64,000 nucleotides of DNA from Clusia tigrina (lineage: Eukaryota > Arthropoda > Insecta > Diptera > Clusiidae), in NCBI GenBank assembly GCA_920105625.2, contig OV050031.1:81849995-81913994 (forward strand). The letters are read 5' to 3'. Positions 1 through 11,400 of this stretch are shown here, piece after piece (positions within the stretch are counted from its first letter, which is position 1; each line of letters begins with the position of its first letter). The notes below the pieces were generated by a model. The model saw nothing but the letters and a program-made list of their open reading frames with translations. It was not told where the DNA came from and did not search any database. The position numbers were made by a program, and so were the translations under genes.

Positions 1-777
1 CGCGTGGGAGATAAGGCAGCAAACACATGTTCTCTCCTATGTAGAATAATGCCCAACGTGGGAGGACCCAGGCAGCGGAAAAGGCGACTCATCGCCGGGG
101 TTGTCAGATCCGTTATTCTCTATGGAGCGCCAATATGGGCCGAAAACGCGGATGTGAAGGCTTATGTCCGCACCATTGAGGCAGCATACAGGAGAAGTGC
201 ACTACGAGTGATATGCGCATACCGCACCTTATCCACAGATGCCACCTTGGTAATAGCCGGCATGATTCCCGTGAACCTGCTAGCGAAAGAAGCGATGAAC
301 CTCTACCACGCTAAAGGGACACACGCGACAAATGTAGAGGAGCTCTTGGAAATTGGAAAGCGGAAGACCCTTCAAGAGTGGCAAGCCCAGTGGGATACTT
401 CTAGAAATGGCCGCTGGACAAGAAGGCTGATCCCCAACATTCAGCAATGGGTAAGCAGGTCGCATGGTGAGGTGAATTTCTACGTCACACAATTGCTGAC
501 AGGCCACGGAGGTTTTCGGGCATACCTGCACAGATTCCACTTGGAGGAATCTCCCTACTGTGCAAACTGTGGATGTACAGAGATAGAAGATCCCAAACAT
601 GTCTTCTTCTATTGCCCACGTTATGAAAGTGATAGAGTGGCACTACAAGGAGTATGTGGAGAGCCCGTGGTGCCCGACAACATAGTGCAGCATATGCTCG
701 AGAGCCCGGAGAAATGGGATGCGGTGTGTGACACCACCGCCGCCTATATGAAAGACCTCCGCCACCAGGAGTGGTGA
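1..777 (+). CDS. C-terminal fragment of a non-LTR retrotransposon reverse transcriptase (R1-like pol ORF), 5' end outside window
   Basis: Frame 1 is open from the first base to TGA at 775-777 (258 residues), so the start lies upstream and no initiator is assigned. Counting from base 1, residues 22-46 resemble the region just after the reverse transcriptase palm in non-LTR elements, ending in YGAPIW (41-46). Residues 168-179 (GHGGFRAYLHRF) precede a CCHC knuckle C187-x2-C190-x9-H200-x4-C205, followed by FFYCPRY-type residues. This order is typical of the C-terminal half of pol proteins in the R1 clade, which encode an endonuclease and reverse transcriptase for target-primed reverse transcription. 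The endonuclease and the catalytic YxDD box are not in the window. There is no internal stop or frameshift, so the copy may be young. The clade assignment is from remembered family pattern. A neighbouring I/Jockey-like clade is less likely because no RNase H is seen. Confidence 0.85.
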   Translation, partial: RVGDKAANTCSLLCRIMPNVGGPRQRKRRLIAGVVRSVILYGAPIWAENADVKAYVRTIEAAYRRSALRVICAYRTLSTDATLVIAGMIPVNLLAKEAMNLYHAKGTHATNVEELLEIGKRKTLQEWQAQWDTSRNGRWTRRLIPNIQQWVSRSHGEVNFYVTQLLTGHGGFRAYLHRFHLEESPYCANCGCTEIEDPKHVFFYCPRYESDRVALQGVCGEPVVPDNIVQHMLESPEKWDAVCDTTAAYMKDLRHQEW

Positions 778-829
778 AGACGAGCAATGAAAAATAGCTA
801 GGAGGGGTCCGCTGACCATACTAAAGTCC
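778..829 (+). other. Short 3' tail between pol stop codon and satellite array
   Basis: These 52 bases do not match the satellite unit and are presumed 3' untranslated sequence. After TGA 775-777 the same frame stays open for seven codons (R R A M K N S) to TAG at 799-801. There is a short A-rich patch around 789-796 but no poly(A) and no polyadenylation signal I would rely on. The last bases before the array (ctaaagtcc, 821-829) run directly into the first unit. Confidence 0.6.
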
Positions 830-1010
830 GACTGAGGCAGATAGGGGTAGATATAGGCATAGAGAAGATAGCAGACCCCCCAATCGACAGCGGTAGCGAC
901 TGAGAATGCAACAGTCCCCCTATCGAGAGCGGCAACGAATAAGACGCCTACAGAGACGGTAACAGAGGCTGCGATGCCCTCTGAGACGCCGACTGATACA
1001 GATAGGGGTA
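830..1010 (+). repeat. Diverged edge units of the satellite
   Basis: The first units next to the retrotransposon are more degenerate than the interior. They include gagaatgcaacagtccccctat in place of the usual central segment, gaataagacg, gatgccctctgagacg, and gatagggg followed by tagaaaaaggcataaag. The first one also carries the partial internal duplication seen in the long (about 149-bp) unit type. Degenerate edges are normal for satellites because homogenisation is weaker at array ends. Confidence 0.7.
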
Positions 1011-1199
1011 GAAAAAGGCATAAAGAAGGCAACAGGCACCCCCAATCTACAGCGGCAGCGACTGAGACGCCTACAAAGATACTGACAGAGGCTGCGACGC
1101 CGACTGAGGCAGATAGGGGTAAATATAGGCATAGAGAAGGCAGCAGACCACCCAATCGACAGCGGCAGCGACTGAGACGCCTACAGAAACGCTGACAGA

Positions 1200-4100
1200 G
1201 GCAGATAGGGGTAGATATAGGCATATGGAAGGCACCAGACCCCCAATTGAAAGCGGCAGTGACTGAGACGACTACAGAAGCGCTGACAGAGGCTGCGACG
1301 CCGACTGAGGCAGATAGGGGTGGATATAGGCATAGAGAAGGCAACAGGCCTCCAATCGACAGCGGCAACGACTGAGACGCCTACAGAGACGCTGACACAG
1401 GCTGCGACGCCGACTGAGACGCCGACTCAGGCAGATAGGGCTAGATATAGGCATAGAGAAGGCAGCAGACCCCCCCCAATCTGCAGCGGCAGCGACTGAG
1501 AAGCCTACAGACACGCTTACAGAAGCTGCGACGCCGACTTAGGCAGATAGGGGTAGATATACGCATAGAGAAGGTAGCAGACCCCCCAATCGACAGCGGC
1601 AGTGACTGAGACTCCTACTGAAACGCTCACAAAGGTTGCGACGCCGACTGAGGCAGATATAGGCATAGAGAAGGCAACAGGCTCCCAATCGACAGCGGCA
1701 ACGACTGAGACGCCCACAGAGATGCTGACAGAGGCTGCGACGCCGACTAAGACGCCGACTGAGGCAGATAGGGGTAGATATAGGCATAGAGAAGGCAGCA
1801 GACCCCTCAATCGACAGCGACAGCGACTGAGACGCCTACAGAAACTTTGACAGAGGCTGCGACGCCGACTGAGGCAGATAGGTGTAGATATAGGCATAGA
1901 GATGGCAGCAGACCCCCCCATACGACAGCGGCAACTACTGAGATGTCTACAGAGACGCTGACAGAGGCCGCGACGCCGACTGATATGCCGACTGAGGCAG
2001 ATAGGGGTAGATATAGGCATAAAGAAGGCGGCAGACTCCCAAATCGACAGCGGCAGCGACTGAGACGCCTACAGAGACGGTTACAGAGGCTGCGACGCGG
2101 ACTGAGTCAGATAGGGGTAGATATAGGCTTAGAGAAGGCAGTAAACCCCCCAATAGACAGCGGCAGCGACTGAGACGCCAACAGACACGCTGACAGAGAC
2201 TGCGACGCCGACTTAGGCAGATAGGGGTAGATATACGCATAGAGAAGGTAGCAGACCCCCCAATCGACAGCGGCAGTGACTGAGACTCCTACTGAAACGC
2301 TGACAGAGGCTGCGACGACGACTGAGGCAGATAGAGGTGGATATAGGCGTAGAGAAGGCAACAGGCCCCCAATCAACAGCGGCGACGACTGAGACGCCTA
2401 CAGAGACACTGACAGAGGCTGCGACGCCGACTGAGGCAGATAGGGGTGGATATATGCATAGAGAAGGCAACAGGCCCCCAATCGAAAGCGGCAACGACTG
2501 AGACGCCTACAGAGACGCTGACAGAGGCTGCGACGCCGACTTAGGCAGATAGGGGTAGATATAGGCATAGAGAAGGCAGCAGACCCCCCAATCGACAGCG
2601 GCAGCGACTGAGACGCCTACAGAAAGGCTGACAGGGGCAGATAGGGGTAGATATAGGCATATGGAAGGCACCAGACCCCCAATCGAAAGCGGCAGTGACT
2701 GAGACGACTACAGAAACGCTCACAGAGGCTGCGACGCCGACTGAGGCAGATAGGGGTAGATATAGGCATAGAGAAGGCAGCAGACCCCCCAATCGACAGC
2801 GGCAGCGACTGAGACGCCTACAGAAACGCTGACAAAGGCTGCGACGCCGACTGAGGCAGATAGGGGTAGATATATGCATAGAGAAGGCAACAGGCCCCCA
2901 ATCGAAAGCGGCAACGACTGAGACGCCTACAGAGACGCTGACAGAGGCTGCGACGCCGACTTAGGCACATAGGGGTAGATATACGCATAGAGAAGGTAGC
3001 AGACCCCCCAATCGACAGCGGCAGTGACTGAGACTCCTACTGAAACGCTGACAGAGGCTGCGACGACGACTGAGGCAGATAGAGGTGGATATAGGCGTAG
3101 AGAAGGCAACAGGCCCCCAATCAACAACGGCGACGACTGAGACGCCTACAGAGACACTGACAGAGGCTGCGACGCCGACTGAGGCAGATAGGGGTAGATA
3201 TAGGAATTGAGAAGGCAGCAGACCCCTCAATCGACAGCGACAGCGACTGAGACGCCTACAGAAACGCTGACAGAGGCTGCGACGCCGACTGAGGTAGATA
3301 GGTGTAGATATAAGCATAGAGATGACAGCAGACCCCCCATACGACAGCGGCAACTACTGGGACGTCTACAGAGATGCTGACAGAGGCTGCGACGCCGTTT
3401 GAGATGCAGACTGAGGCAGATAGGGGTAGATATAGGCATAAAGAAGGCGGCAGACCTCCAAATCGACAGCGGCAGCGACTGAGACGCCTACAGAGACGGT
3501 TACACAGGCTGCGACGCGGACTGAGGCAGATAGGGGTAGATATAGGCTTAGAGAAGGCAGTAAACCCCCCAATCGACAGCGGCAGCTACTGAGACGCCAA
3601 CAGAGACGGTAACAGAGGCTGCGACGCCTACTGAGGCAGATAGGGGTAGATATAGGCATAGAGAAGGCAGCAGACCCCCCAATCGACAGCGGCAGCGACT
3701 GAGACGCCTACAGAAACGCTGACAGAGGCAGATAGGGGTAGATATAGGCATATGGAAGGCACCAGGCCCCTAATCGAAAGCGGCAGTGACTGAGACGACT
3801 ACAGAAACGCTGACAGAGGCTGCGGCGCCGACTGAGGGAGATAGGGGTAGATATAGGCATAGAGAAGGCAGCAGACCCCCCCAATCGACAGCGGCAGCGA
3901 CTGAGACGCCTACAGAAACGCTGACAAAGGCTGCGACGCCGACTGAGGCAGATAGGGGTGGATATAGGCATAGAGAAGGCAACAGGCCCCCCAATCGACA
4001 GCGGCAGCGACTGAGACCCTTACTGAAACGCTGACAGAGGCTGCGACGCCGACTGCAGCAGATAGGGGTGGATATAGACGTAGAGAAGGCAACAGGCCCC

Positions 4101-4880
4101 CAATCGACAGCGGCGACGACTGAGACGCCTACAGAGACGCTGACAGAGGCTGCGACGCCGACTGAGGCAGATAGGGGTAGATATAGGCATAGAGAATGTA
4201 GCAGACCCGCTTGTCGACAGCGGCAGCGACTGAGAAGGCAACAGGCCCCCAATCGAGCGCAAAAAAAACTAAGACGCCTTCAGAGACGCTGACAGAGGCT
4301 GAGACGCCGACTGTGACGCCGACAGAGGCAGATAGGGGTAGATATAGGCATAAAGAAGGTAGCAGACACCCCCAATCGACAGCGGCAGCGACTGAGACGC
4401 CTACAAAGACGCTTACAGAGGCTGCGACGCCGACTGAGGCAGATAGGGGTAGACATAGGCATAGAGAATGTAGCAGACCCGCTTATCGACAGCGGCAGCG
4501 ACTGAGAAGGCAACAGGCCCCCAATCGAGTGCGGCAAAGAATAAGACGCCTTCAGAGACGCTGACAGAGGCTGCGACGCCGACTGTGACGCCGACAGAGG
4601 CAGATAGGGGTAGATATAGGCATAAAGAAGGCAGCAGACCACCCCATCGACAGCGGCAGCGACTGAGACGCCTACAGAAACGCTGACAGAGGCTGCGACG
4701 CAAACTGACACGCCGCCTGAGACGCCGACTGAGGCAGATAATTGTAGATATAGGCATAGAGAAGGCAGCAGACTCCCCCAATCTACAGCGGCAGCGACTG
4801 AGAAGTCTACAGAGACGCTTACAGAGGCTGCGACGCCGACTGAGGCAGATAGGGGTGGATATAGGCATAGAAAAGGCAAC
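1200..4880 (+). repeat. Heterogeneous satellite section with short-unit variants
   Basis: This section mixes several unit types. A recurrent one lacks about 16 bp (ctgacagaggcagatagg instead of ctgacagaggctgcgacgccgactgaggcag) and is followed by atatggaaggcaccagaccc and a gagacgactacag segment; see 1190-1275, 2625-2710 and 3715-3795. Another carries gcggcagtgactgagactcctac (near 1600, 2270 and 3020). At 4251-4270 one unit has an unusual A8 run (gcgcaaaaaaaactaag) where relatives read gcggcaaagaataag. Confidence 0.8.
2215..3194 (+). repeat. Local duplication at 748-bp spacing
   Basis: Bases 2215-2446 recur at 2963-3194. Both copies share atatacgcatagagaagg, the rare agtgactgagactcctac, gacgacgactgaggcagatagagg, and caatcaacagcgg or caatcaacaacgg. 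The second copy differs at a few positions and diverges after 3194. The shared rare variants show the blocks are copies of each other and not independently drawn units. Confidence 0.75.
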
Positions 4881-7830
4881 AAGCGCCCCATCGACAGCGG
4901 CAACGACTGAGACGCCTACAGAGACGCTGACAGATGCTGCGACGCAAACTGAGACGCCGACTGAGGCAGATTAGGGTAGATATAGGCATTGAGAAGGCAG
5001 CAGACCCCCCAATCTACAGCGGCAGCCACTGAGACGCCTACAGAGACGCTTACAGAGGCTGCGCCGCCTACTGAGGCAGATAGGGGTAGATATACGCAAA
5101 GAGAAGGTAGCGGACCCCCCAATCGACAGCGGCAGCGACTGAGACTCCTACAGAAACGCTAACAGCGGCTGCGACGCCCACTAAGGCAGATAGGGGTGGA
5201 TATAGGCATAGAGAAGGCAACAGGCACTCAATCGACAGCGGCAACGACTGAGACGCCTACAGAGACACTGACAGAGGCTGCGACGCCGACTGAGACGCCG
5301 ACTGAGGCAGGTAGGGGTAAATATAGGCATAGAGAAGGCAGCAGACCCCCCAATCGACAGCGGCAGCGAATGAGACGCCTACAGAAACGCTGACAAAGGC
5401 TGCGACGCCGACTGAGACGCCGAGTGAGGCAGACAGGGGTAGATATACGCATAGAGAAGGCAGCAGACCCCCCTATCGACAGCGGCAGCGACTGCGACGC
5501 CTACAGAAACGCCAACAGAGGCTGCGACGCCGACTGAGACACCGACTGAGGCAGACAGGGGTAGATATACACATAGAGAAGGCAGCAGACCCCTCAATCG
5601 ACAGCGGCAGCGACTGAGACGCCGTCAGAGACGCTGACAGAAGCTGCGACGCCGACTGAGACGCCTACTGAGGCAGATAAGGGTAGATATAGGCATAGAG
5701 AAGGCAGCAGACCCCCAATCGACAGGGGCAGCGACTGAGACGCCTACAGAGATGCTGACAGAGGCTGCGACGCCGACTGAGGCAGATAGGGGTAGATATA
5801 GGCATAGAGAATGTAGCAGACCCGCTTATCGACAGCGGCAGCGACTGAGAAGGCAACAGGCCCCCAATCGAGTGCGGCAAAGAATGAGACGCCTTTAGAG
5901 ACGCTGACAGAGGCTGCGACGCCGACTGTGACGCCGACTGAGGCAGATACTTGTATATATAAGCATAAAGAAGGCAGCAGACCACCCAATCGACAGCGGC
6001 AGCGACTGAGACGCCTACAGAAACGCTGACAGAGGCTGCGACGCAAACTGAGACGCCGACTGAGACGCCGACTGAGACAGATAATTGTAGATATAGGCAT
6101 AGAGAAGGCAGCAGACTCCCCCAATCTACAGCGGCAGCGACTGAGAAGCCTACAGAGACGCTTACAGAGGCTGCGACGCCGACTGAGGCAGATAGGGGTG
6201 GATATAGGCATAGAAAAGGCAACAAGCGCCCCATCGACAGCGGCAACGACTGAGACGCCTACAGAGACGCTGACAGATGCTGCGACGCAAACTGAGACGC
6301 CGACTGAGGCAGATTAGGGTAGATATAGGCATTGAGAAGGCAGCAGACCCCCCAATCTACAGCGGCAGCCACTGAGACGCCTACAGAGATGCTTACAGAG
6401 GCTGCGCCGCCGACTGAGGCAGATAGGGGTAGATATACGCAAAGAGAAGGTAGCGGACCCCCCAATCGACAGCGGCAGCGCCTGAGACTCCTACAGAAAC
6501 GCTGACAGCGGCTGCGGCGCCCACTGAGGCAGATAGGGGTGGATATAGGCATAGAGAAGGCAACAGGCACTCAATCGACAGCGGCAACGACTGAGACGCC
6601 TACAGAGACACTGACAGAGGCTGCGACGCCGACTGAGACGCCGACTGAGGCAGGTAGGGGTAAATATAGGCATAGAGAAGGCAGCAGACCCCCCAATCGA
6701 CAGCGGCAGCGAATGAGACGCCTACAGAAACGCTGACAAAGGCTGCGACGCCGACTGAGACGCCGAGTGAGGCAGACAGGGGTAGATATACGCATAGAGA
6801 AGGCAGCAGACCCCCCTATCGACAGCAGCAGCGACTGAGACGCCTACAGAAACGCCAACAGAGGCTGCGACGCCGACTGAGACGCCGCCTGAGGCAGGTA
6901 GGTGTAAATAAAGGCATAGAGAAGGCAGCAGACCCCCCCAACCGACAGCGGCAGCGACTGAGACGCCTACAGAAACGGTGACAAAGGCTGCGACGCCGAC
7001 TGAGACACCGACTGAGGCAGACAGGGGTAGATATACACATAGAGAAGGCAGCAGACCCCTCAATCGACAGCGGCAGCGACTGAGACGCCGTCAGAGACGC
7101 TGACAGAGGCTGCGACGCCGACTGAGACGCCTACTGAGGCAGATAAGGGTAGATATAGGCATAGAGAAGGCAGCAGACCCCCAATCGACAGGGGCAGCGA
7201 CTGAGACGCCTACAGAGATGCTGACAGAGGCTGCGACGCCGACTGAGGCAGGTAGGGGTAGATATAGGCGTAGAGAATGTAGCAGACCCGCTTATCGACA
7301 GCGGCAGCGACTGAGAAGGCAACAGGCCCCCAATCGAGTGCGGCAAAGAATAAGACGCCTTTAGAGACGCTGACAGAGGCTGCGACGCCGACTGTGACGC
7401 CGACTGAGGCAGATACTTGTATATATAAGCATAAAGAAGGCAGCAGACCACCCAATTGACAGCGGCAGCGACTGAGACGCCTACAGAAACGCTGACAGAG
7501 GCTGCGACGCAAACTGAGACGCCGACTGAGAAGCCGACTGAGACATATAATTGTAGATATAGGCATAGAGAAGGCAGCAGACTCCCCCAATCTACAGCGG
7601 CAGCGACTGAGAAGCCTACAGAGACGCTTACAGAGGCTGCGACGCCGACTGAGGCAGAGAGGGGTAGATATGCGCATAGAGAAGATAGCAGACAGCCCAA
7701 TCGACAGCGGCAGCGACTGAGACTCCTACAGAAACGCTGACAGAGGCTGCGACGCCGACTGAGGCAGATAGGGGTGGATATTGGCATAGAGAAGGCAACA
7801 AGCGCCCCATCGACAGCGGCAACGACTGAG
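4877..7830 (+). repeat. Higher-order repeat with 1,343-bp period
   Basis: The landmark aagcgcccca occurs at 4881, 6224 and 7800. The first two are exactly 1,343 bp apart and stretches on both sides match closely, including the rare gacgcaaactgagacgcc and gcagattagggtag units and gcactcaatcgacagcgg. The third copy is longer (1,576 bp) because extra units are present, among them one reading gtaggtgtaaataaaggc. The block includes long units with gaatgtagcagacccgctt and the tatatata variant. Confidence 0.8.
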
Positions 7831-7879
7831 ACGCCTACAGAGACGCTGACAGGGGCTGCGACGCAAACTGAGACGCCGA

Positions 7880-7920
7880 CTGAGGCAGATTAGGGTAGAG
7901 TTAGTTGAGAAGGCAGCAGA
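7880..7920 (+). repeat. Deleted satellite unit
   Basis: At 7888-7912 the unit reads gattagggtagagttagttgagaagg. The matching units at 4972 and 6315 read gcagattagggtagatataggcattgagaagg, so this copy has lost several bases and changed others in the middle of the unit. Confidence 0.6.
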
Positions 7921-8499
7921 CCCCCCAATCTACAGCGGCAGCCACTGAGACGCCTACAGAGACGCCTACAGAGGCTGCGCCGCCGACTGAGGCAGATAGG
8001 GGTAGATATACGCAAAGAGAAGGTAGCGGACCCCCCAATCGACAGCGGCAGCGACTGAGACTCCTACAGAAACGCTGACAGAGGCTGCGACGCCCACTGA
8101 GGCAGATAGGGGTGGATATAGGCATAGAGAAGGCAACAGGCACTCAATCGACAGCGGCAGCGACTGAGACGCCTACAGAAACGCTGACAAAGGCTGCGAC
8201 GCCGACTGAGACGCCGAGTGAGGCAGACAGGGGTAGATATACGCATAGAGAAGGCAGCAGACCCCCCAATCGACAGCGGCAGCGACTGAGACGCCTACAG
8301 AAACGCCAACAGAGGCTGCGACGCCGACTGAGACGCCGACTGAGGCAGATAGGTGTAAATAAAGGCATAGAGAAGGCAGCAGACCCCCCAATCGACAGCG
8401 GCAGCGACTGAGACGCCTACAGAAACGGTGACAAAGGCTGCGACGCCGACTGAGACGCCGACTGAGGCAGACAGGGGTAGATATACACATAGAGAAGGC

Positions 8500-11400
8500 A
8501 GCAGACCCCTCAATCGACAGCGGCAGCGACTGAGACGCCGTCAGAGACGCTGACAGAGGCTGCGACGCCGACTGAGACGCCTACTGAGGCAGATAAGGGT
8601 AGATATAGGCATAGAGAAGGCAGCAGACCCCCAATCGACAGGGGCAGCGACTGAGACGCCTACAGAGATGCTGACAGAGGCTGCGACGCCGACTGAGACG
8701 CCGACTGAGGCACATAGGGGTAAATTTAGGCATAGAGTAGGCAGCAGACCCCCCAATCGACAGCGGCGGCGACTGAGACGCCTTCAGAGACGCTGACAGG
8801 GGCTGCGACGCCGACTGTGACGCCGACTGGCACGCCGACTGAGGCAGATACGTGTATATATAGGCATAAAGAAGGCAGCAGACCACCCAATCGACAGCGG
8901 CAGCGACTGTGACGCCTACAGAAACGCTTACAGAGGCTGCGACGCCGACTGAGGCAGATAGGGGTGGATATAGGCATAGAGAAGGCAACAGGCACTCAAT
9001 CGACAGCGGCAACGACTGAGACGCCTACAGAGACGCTGACAGAGGCTGCGAAGCCGACTGAGACGCCGACTGAGGCAGGTAGGGGTAAATATAGGCATAG
9101 AGAAGGCAGCAGACCCCCCAATCGACAGCGGCAGCGACTGAGACGCCTACAGAAACGCTGACAAAGGCTGCGACGCCGACTGAGACGCCGAGTGAGGCAG
9201 ACAGGGGTAGATATACGCATAGAGAAGGCAGCAGACCCCCCAATCGACAGCGGCAGCGACTGAGACGCCTACAGAAACGCCAACAGAGGCTGCGACGCCG
9301 ACTGAGACGCCGACTGAGGCAGGTAGGTGTAAATAAAGGCATAGAGAAGGCAGCAGACCCCCCAATCGACAGCGGCAGCGACTGAGACGCCTACAGAAAC
9401 GGTGACAAAGGCTGCGACGCCGACTGAGACGCCGACTGAGGCAGACAGGGGTAGATATACACATAGAGAAGGCAGCAGACCCCTCAATCGATAGCGGCAG
9501 CGACTGAGACGCCGTCAGAGACGCTGACAGAGGCTGCGACGCCGACTGAGACGCCTACTGAGGCAGATAAGGGTAGATATAGGCATAGAGAAGGCAACAG
9601 ACCCCCAATCTACAGGGGCAGCGACTGAGACGCCTACAGAGATGCTGACAGAGGCTGCGACGCCGACTGAGACGCCGACTGAGGCAGATAGGGGTAAATT
9701 TAAGCATAGAGAAGGCAGCAGACCCCCCCATCGACAACGGCAGCGACTGAGACGCCTTCAGAGACGCTGACAGTGGCTGCGACGCCGACTGAGGCAGATA
9801 AGGGTAGATATAGGCATAGATAAGGCAGCAGACCCCCCAATCTACAGCGGCAGCCACTGAGACGCCTACAGAGACGCTTACAAAGGCTGCGCCGCCGACT
9901 GAGGCAGATAGGGGTAGATATACGCAAAGAGAAGGTAGCAGACCCCCCAATCGACAGCGGCAGCGACTGAGACTCCTACAGAAACGCTTACAGAGGCTGC
10001 GACGCCGACTGAGGCAGATAGGGGTAGATATAGGCATAGAGAATTTAGCAGACCCCTAATCGACAGCGGCAACGACTAAGACGCCTTCAGAGACGCTGAC
10101 AGAGGCTGCGACGCCGACTGTGACTCCGACTGAGGCAGATACGTGTATATATAGGCATAAAGAAGGCAGCAGACCACCCAATCGACAGCGGCAGCGACTG
10201 TGACGCCTACAGAAACGCTGACAGAGGCTGTGACGCCGACTGAGGCAGATAGGGGTAGATATAGGCATAGAGATGGCAGCAGACCCCCCCATACGACAGC
10301 GGCAACTACTGAGACGTCTACAGAGACGCTTACAGAGGCTGCGATACCGACTGAGACGCCGACTGAGGCAGATAGGGGTAAATTTAGGCATAGAGAAGGC
10401 AGCAGACCTTCCAATCGACAGCGGCAGCGACTGAGACGCCTACAGAGATGCTGACAGAGGCTGCGACGCCGACTGAGACGCCGACTGAGGCAGATAGTGG
10501 TAAATTTAGGCATAGAGAAGGCAGCAGACCCCCCAATCGACAGCGGCAGCGACTGAGACGCCTTCAGAGATGCTGACAGGGGCTGCGACGCCGACTGAGG
10601 CAGATAGGGGTAGATATAGGCATAGAGAAGGCAGCAGACCCCCCAATCGACAGCGGCAGCGACTGAGAAGCCTACAGAAACGATGACAAAGGCTGCGACG
10701 CCGACTGAGACGCCGACTGAGGCAGATAAGGGTAGATATAGGCATAGAGAAGGCAGCAGACCCCCCCAATCTACAGCGCAGCGACTGAGAAGCCTACAGA
10801 GACGGTTACAGAGGCTGCGACGCCGACTGAGGCAGATAGGGGTAGATATGCGCATAGAGAAGATAGCAGACCCCCAATCGACAGCGGCAGCGACTGTGAC
10901 TCCTACAGAAACGCTGACAGAGGCTGCGACGCCGACTGAGGCAGATAGGGGTGGATATAGGCATAGAGAAGGCAACAGGAGCCCCATCGACAGCGGCAAC
11001 GACTGAGACGCCTACAGAGACGCTGACAGAGGCTGCGACGCCGACTGAGACGCCGACTGAGGCAGGTAGGGGTAAATATAGGCATAGAGAAGGCAGCAAA
11101 CCCCCCAATCGACAGCGGCAGCGACTGAGACGCCTACAGAAACGCCAACAGAGGCTGCGACGCCGACTGAGACGCCGACTGAGGCAGATAGGTGTAAATA
11201 AAGGCATAGAGAAGGCAGCAGACCCCCCAATCGACAGCGGCAGCGACTGAGACGCCTACAGAAACGGTGACAAAGGCTGCGACGCCGACTGAGACGCCGA
11301 CTGAGGCAGACAGGGGTAGATATACACATAGAGAAGGCAGCAGACCCCTCAATCGACAGCGGCAGCGACTGAGACGCCGTCACAGACGCTGACAGAGGCT

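Larger units (their letters stand above)
1..829 (+). mobile_element. 3' end of an R1-like non-LTR retrotransposon
   Basis: The open pol fragment plus a 52-bp tail form the 3' end of a non-LTR retrotransposon that continues beyond the left edge. The right limit is set where the tandem satellite becomes recognisable (gactgaggcag at 830). No poly(A) tract, no terminal repeat and no obvious target-site duplication can be seen, since the 5' junction is outside the window. Non-LTR elements of the R1 group often end without poly(A) and often have a preferred target, which fits a sharp 3' boundary. It is equally possible that the true element end lies a little inside the array. Confidence 0.75.

Noticed and set aside
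280..600. Minus-strand open frames at 280-600 and 485-787
   Set aside because: They are shadows of the reverse transcriptase frame on the plus strand, with no recognisable content.
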